7,169 nucleotides of DNA, taken from assembly GCA_030596365.1 (NCBI GenBank), contig JAUVKG010000142.1, positions 1 through 7,169 on the forward strand. Reading direction: 5' to 3'. Made by a program: the position numbers and the translations under genes. This document shows positions 5,327 to 7,169 of this stretch, one piece after another. Source of the stretch: Chlamydiota bacterium (lineage in GTDB: Bacteria > Auribacterota > UBA3054 > B51-G9). The notes under the pieces are model-generated. The model saw only the letters and a program-made list of their open reading frames with translations, was not told the origin of the DNA and searched no databases. How positions within the stretch are numbered: position 1 is the stretch's first letter; every line of letters begins with the position of its first letter.

Positions 5327-7047
5327 AACTTCCTCCAAATTAAGTTGAAAAATATTAAACTGATAACCGATAACTGATAACCGATTACCGACATCTCCGG
5401 TATCGGCACTTCATAGCAGCCCATATCAACTCTTCCGCCAACAATTCTCGGATTACCGTCCAAATCCCGGTCGCCAACAACATACGCATTCGTCCCAGAA
5501 TTTATGCACGGCGAGCCAAAAAAAAGATGATAATTTCCCGTTGAGGCAAACTCAAACATTGGATTATTTGGAATATTCCCTTCACCTGCAGGCAAAGGAG
5601 TCGAACAGGAATATTCATAAGTTCCGCCGCAATAATTGTCTTCAAAAAACTGGTTATAATTTCCAAAAACAATAGAATTTCTTACGGCACCGCCGGAAGT
5701 ACCGCCGCAGCCTTCGCGCCCGTAATTATTAACAACTGTGCAATTGTTAAGCGTGCCGCCATAAACACCGCCAACTTCGCTTCCCGGATAAATAGCGTCA
5801 TTATCGGAAATCAGGCAATTATTCAAAGTACCGCCGCCACTTGAATAAGCCCCGCCACCAAAACCGACATCAGTTAAATCTAACATACTGTAAATTGTAT
5901 TTTCTTTAATAACACAATTATTGACAATACCGCCATTTAAAAGATAAACCCCGCCACCATTACCGGCAGTATTTATTCCATCACCAGCAGAATTCCCGCT
6001 TATTGTGCAGTTGCTGACAATGCCGCCACTATTCAAATATACCCCTCCACCGTATTCTGTTGCGAAATTTTCTGTGATAATAGAATCATTTATTATTCCT
6101 TTTTTATAGCAATGAATACCACCACCGGATTTGCCAATATTACCGATTATTTCACAATTATAAATAGAACCACCTTCTCCAAAATGTACGCCACCACCAA
6201 AATTACTTGTGACATTATCAATTATTAAGCAATCAACCGCTATCCCTCCATTTTGAAAAAAAACACCTGCTCCACCAACATTATAGTAATTATTAGATAT
6301 TATACAATTATTAATAAATCCATCAATACTTGAAGTATTTAAATAAACACCTTTACCTGAATTTTCTGAAATATAGCAGTTATTTATAATACCTCCATCA
6401 TAGGCTGAAATACCATTCCCGGTGTTCTCGTTTACAATACAAGTGTCAACAATAAAATTTCCCTGTCCGGCAATACCTGTAGAAGAATTCTTGTTTACTA
6501 AGCAATTCCTAACTTCACCATTTGACGTACAAATTACGCCCACAATGGAATTTGCCAAAATATGACAATTTGATAATAACCCTCCATTATTAAGAAGTCC
6601 TCCGCCACCGCTTCTGTCATAAGGCCATTCTCCGTCATTTCTTGTATGCCCATTTGTCAGCGTAAATCCTATAATTTCCGCACCGTTCGTAAGATAAGCG
6701 CATCTTACAGCGTTGCTCCCCATTGGTCCTTGTCCGACAATAAGCGTGTTTGTCGGACCGTTCACACTTTGAAGTGTAATTGATTTAGTGATTACTACAC
6801 GATTAGAAAGAGAAAATCCGGGCGTTAATCCACCACCGGTTGTGTAAAAACCATTCGTTACCAAAACTAAATCTCCGCCATTTGCCGCGTCAACTGCATC
6901 CTGAATGACATTCGCCGCGGTAGTCCAGTTTGTGTAAGGAGAAATAGGAGTCGGGCTGCTTTGCCAGACATAATTTGTAACTGCATGAACAGTGAATAGC
7001 GAACAATAGGCTGAGAGCAATAAAAAATATTTTAATTTTGTTTTCAT
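5323..7047 (-). CDS. Secreted beta-helix 'choice-of-anchor Q'-type surface protein with PEP-CTERM-like tail
   Basis: A 574-aa exported protein. The signal peptide (Met-Lys-Thr-Lys, Leu-rich core) ends in Val-His-Ala22. IQDAVDAANGGDLVLVTNGFY (about 48-68) and the following TLQSVNG and GFTLTNGHT segments are the standard entry into this type of helix. Thirteen rungs follow (about 160-460), each with an Asn-Cys-x-(Ile/Val) turn. The first spacings are exactly 21 residues; later ones are 22-33, with GGGVY...GG turns. The C-terminal block (about 475-546: CSTPLPAGEGNI, SPCINSG, DLDGNPRIVGGRVDMGCYE) is the choice-of-anchor Q signature. Pro-Ile-Pro-Glu (548-551), a hydrophobic stretch (about 553-570) and Arg-Lys form a PEP-CTERM-like sorting tail, so surface retention is expected. 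The helix may bind or cleave polysaccharide, but no catalytic residues can be named. No Shine-Dalgarno is visible before the ATG. The stop overlaps the next start as ATGA. Both termini are partly encoded by 14-bp repeat DNA. Confidence 0.9.
   Translation of the reverse strand: MKTKLKYFLLLSAYCSLFTVHAVTNYVWQSSPTPISPYTNWTTAANVIQDAVDAANGGDLVLVTNGFYTTGGGLTPGFSLSNRVVITKSITLQSVNGPTNTLIVGQGPMGSNAVRCAYLTNGAEIIGFTLTNGHTRNDGEWPYDRSGGGGLLNNGGLLSNCHILANSIVGVICTSNGEVRNCLVNKNSSTGIAGQGNFIVDTCIVNENTGNGISAYDGGIINNCYISENSGKGVYLNTSSIDGFINNCIISNNYYNVGGAGVFFQNGGIAVDCLIIDNVTSNFGGGVHFGEGGSIYNCEIIGNIGKSGGGIHCYKKGIINDSIITENFATEYGGGVYLNSGGIVSNCTISGNSAGDGINTAGNGGGVYLLNGGIVNNCVIKENTIYSMLDLTDVGFGGGAYSSGGGTLNNCLISDNDAIYPGSEVGGVYGGTLNNCTVVNNYGREGCGGTSGGAVRNSIVFGNYNQFFEDNYCGGTYEYSCSTPLPAGEGNIPNNPMFEFASTGNYHLFFGSPCINSGTNAYVVGDRDLDGNPRIVGGRVDMGCYEVPIPEMSVIGYQLSVISLIFFNLIWRKL
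5331..5336 (-). promoter_or_regulatory. Ribosome binding site that decides the start of the large beta-helix gene
   Basis: GGAGGA on the minus strand, with 5 nt between GGAGG and the ATG at 5326. It lies inside the last codons of the upstream gene, so ribosomes finishing that gene at TGA 5325-5323 are placed over this start. A TTG at 5338 would put the start within the binding site itself and can be discounted. Confidence 0.8.
5358..5394 (-). repeat. 14-bp tandem repeat encoding the C-terminal membrane segment
   Basis: AACTGATAACCGAT occurs twice in a row without mismatch (5358-5371, 5372-5385), followed by a degenerate third unit (TACCGACAT). On the minus strand it is in frame with the beta-helix gene and encodes SVIGYQLSVIS (553-563), much of the hydrophobic tail. 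The same kind of GATAACTGATAAC repeat is familiar from intergenic DNA of many bacteria. Confidence 0.75.
6987..7009 (-). repeat. 14-bp-period repeat encoding the end of the signal peptide
   Basis: GAACAGTGAATAGC (6987-7000) is followed by a partial, degenerate second unit starting GAACA (7001-7009). On the minus strand it reads in frame as Tyr-Cys-Ser-Leu-Phe-Thr-Val-His (14-21), ending one residue before the predicted cleavage site. GAACAGTGAATAGTGAACA-like repeats are common between genes in environmental bacteria, so this one appears to have been taken into the coding region. Confidence 0.6.
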
Positions 7048-7169
7048 AAGACAGCACTAATTTAAGTTTTAATTCCACAGAATTGGAGGATTACAATCAT
7101 CATTTTTTGTTGGTTGTTTTCTTAGTTTCTTCACGCTTTTGCGAGAAAATAATATAAATAATAATAAAC
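7048..7169 (-). promoter_or_regulatory. Upstream region of the beta-helix/kinase unit
   Basis: This should hold the promoter of the three-gene unit, but no strong match is visible. The best sigma-70-like pair is TTGTAA (7096-7091), a 17-bp spacer and ATTAAA (7073-7068), which is weak at -10. AATTC-CACA-GAATT (7071-7084) is a perfect 5-bp dyad across this candidate and could be an operator. TCACGCTTTTGCGAG (about 7131-7145) contains a CGC/GCG mini-hairpin of the intergenic-repeat type. The true promoter may lie beyond the right edge, or the unit may continue from an upstream gene. Confidence 0.25.

Noticed and set aside
5340..5400. Promoter or terminator between the two beta-helix genes
   Set aside because: The 14-bp repeats are direct, not inverted, the genes overlap, and no hairpin with a T-run is present.
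5402..5418. Second sigma-54-like site (GGCAC...GC, plus strand)
   Set aside because: The GG-to-GC distance is one base too short and the TTGC element is missing.
6890..7078. 62-codon minus-strand frame with signal-peptide-like start (GTG at 7078)
   Set aside because: It overlaps the N-terminus of the 574-aa gene in another frame and only mirrors its A+T-rich signal-peptide DNA. The 574-aa frame has the proper signal peptide and continues into a known fold.

Overview
The window looks like a low-GC, Gram-negative-type bacterial chromosome. The evidence is two very large secreted right-handed parallel beta-helix proteins, one ending in a PEP-CTERM-like tail (Pro-Ile-Pro-Glu, hydrophobic stretch, Arg-Lys), plus an intergenic region full of short palindromes and 14- to 16-bp repeats. 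This combination, especially 'choice-of-anchor Q'-type beta-helix proteins, is common in the PVC group (Lentisphaerota/Kiritimatiellota-like lineages). That placement is inference; there is no rRNA or phylogenetic marker here.

Layout. All three confident genes lie on the minus strand and probably form one unit, read from right to left. The order is a 574-aa beta-helix protein (7047-5323), a 1142-aa double beta-helix protein (5326-1898) and a PfkB-family sugar kinase (1839-931). The first two overlap in an ATGA junction, so they are very likely translationally coupled. The kinase follows after 58 bp. A 31-bp imperfect inverted repeat (805-835/896-926) starts a few bases after the kinase stop and closes the unit. 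The two large proteins should be exported and act at the cell surface or outside, possibly binding or cutting polysaccharide. The kinase is cytoplasmic and phosphorylates an unknown sugar or nucleoside; a link between them is plausible but unproven.

The left 930 bp hold no convincing protein gene but much structure. On the minus strand there is a textbook sigma-54 (-24/-12) promoter (656-672). About 45 bp downstream of its predicted start lies a perfect 10-bp GC-rich hairpin followed by a U-rich run (600-562). Together these predict a small RNA of about 84 nt carrying an exposed anti-Shine-Dalgarno UCCUCC. A perfect TTTGTCA/TGACAAA dyad sits about 140 bp upstream, where an enhancer-binding protein would bind. 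This is the most interesting candidate in the window. On the opposite strand the same DNA carries a strong ribosome binding site and a 63-codon reading frame of doubtful reality. A good sigma-70-type promoter (TTGACT-N17-TAGAAT) at the extreme left edge points leftward, implying a minus-strand gene just outside the window.

A second oddity is that 14-bp tandem repeats of the intergenic type lie inside both ends of the 574-aa gene. There they encode the end of its signal peptide and much of its C-terminal membrane segment, so repeat DNA appears to have supplied both sorting signals.
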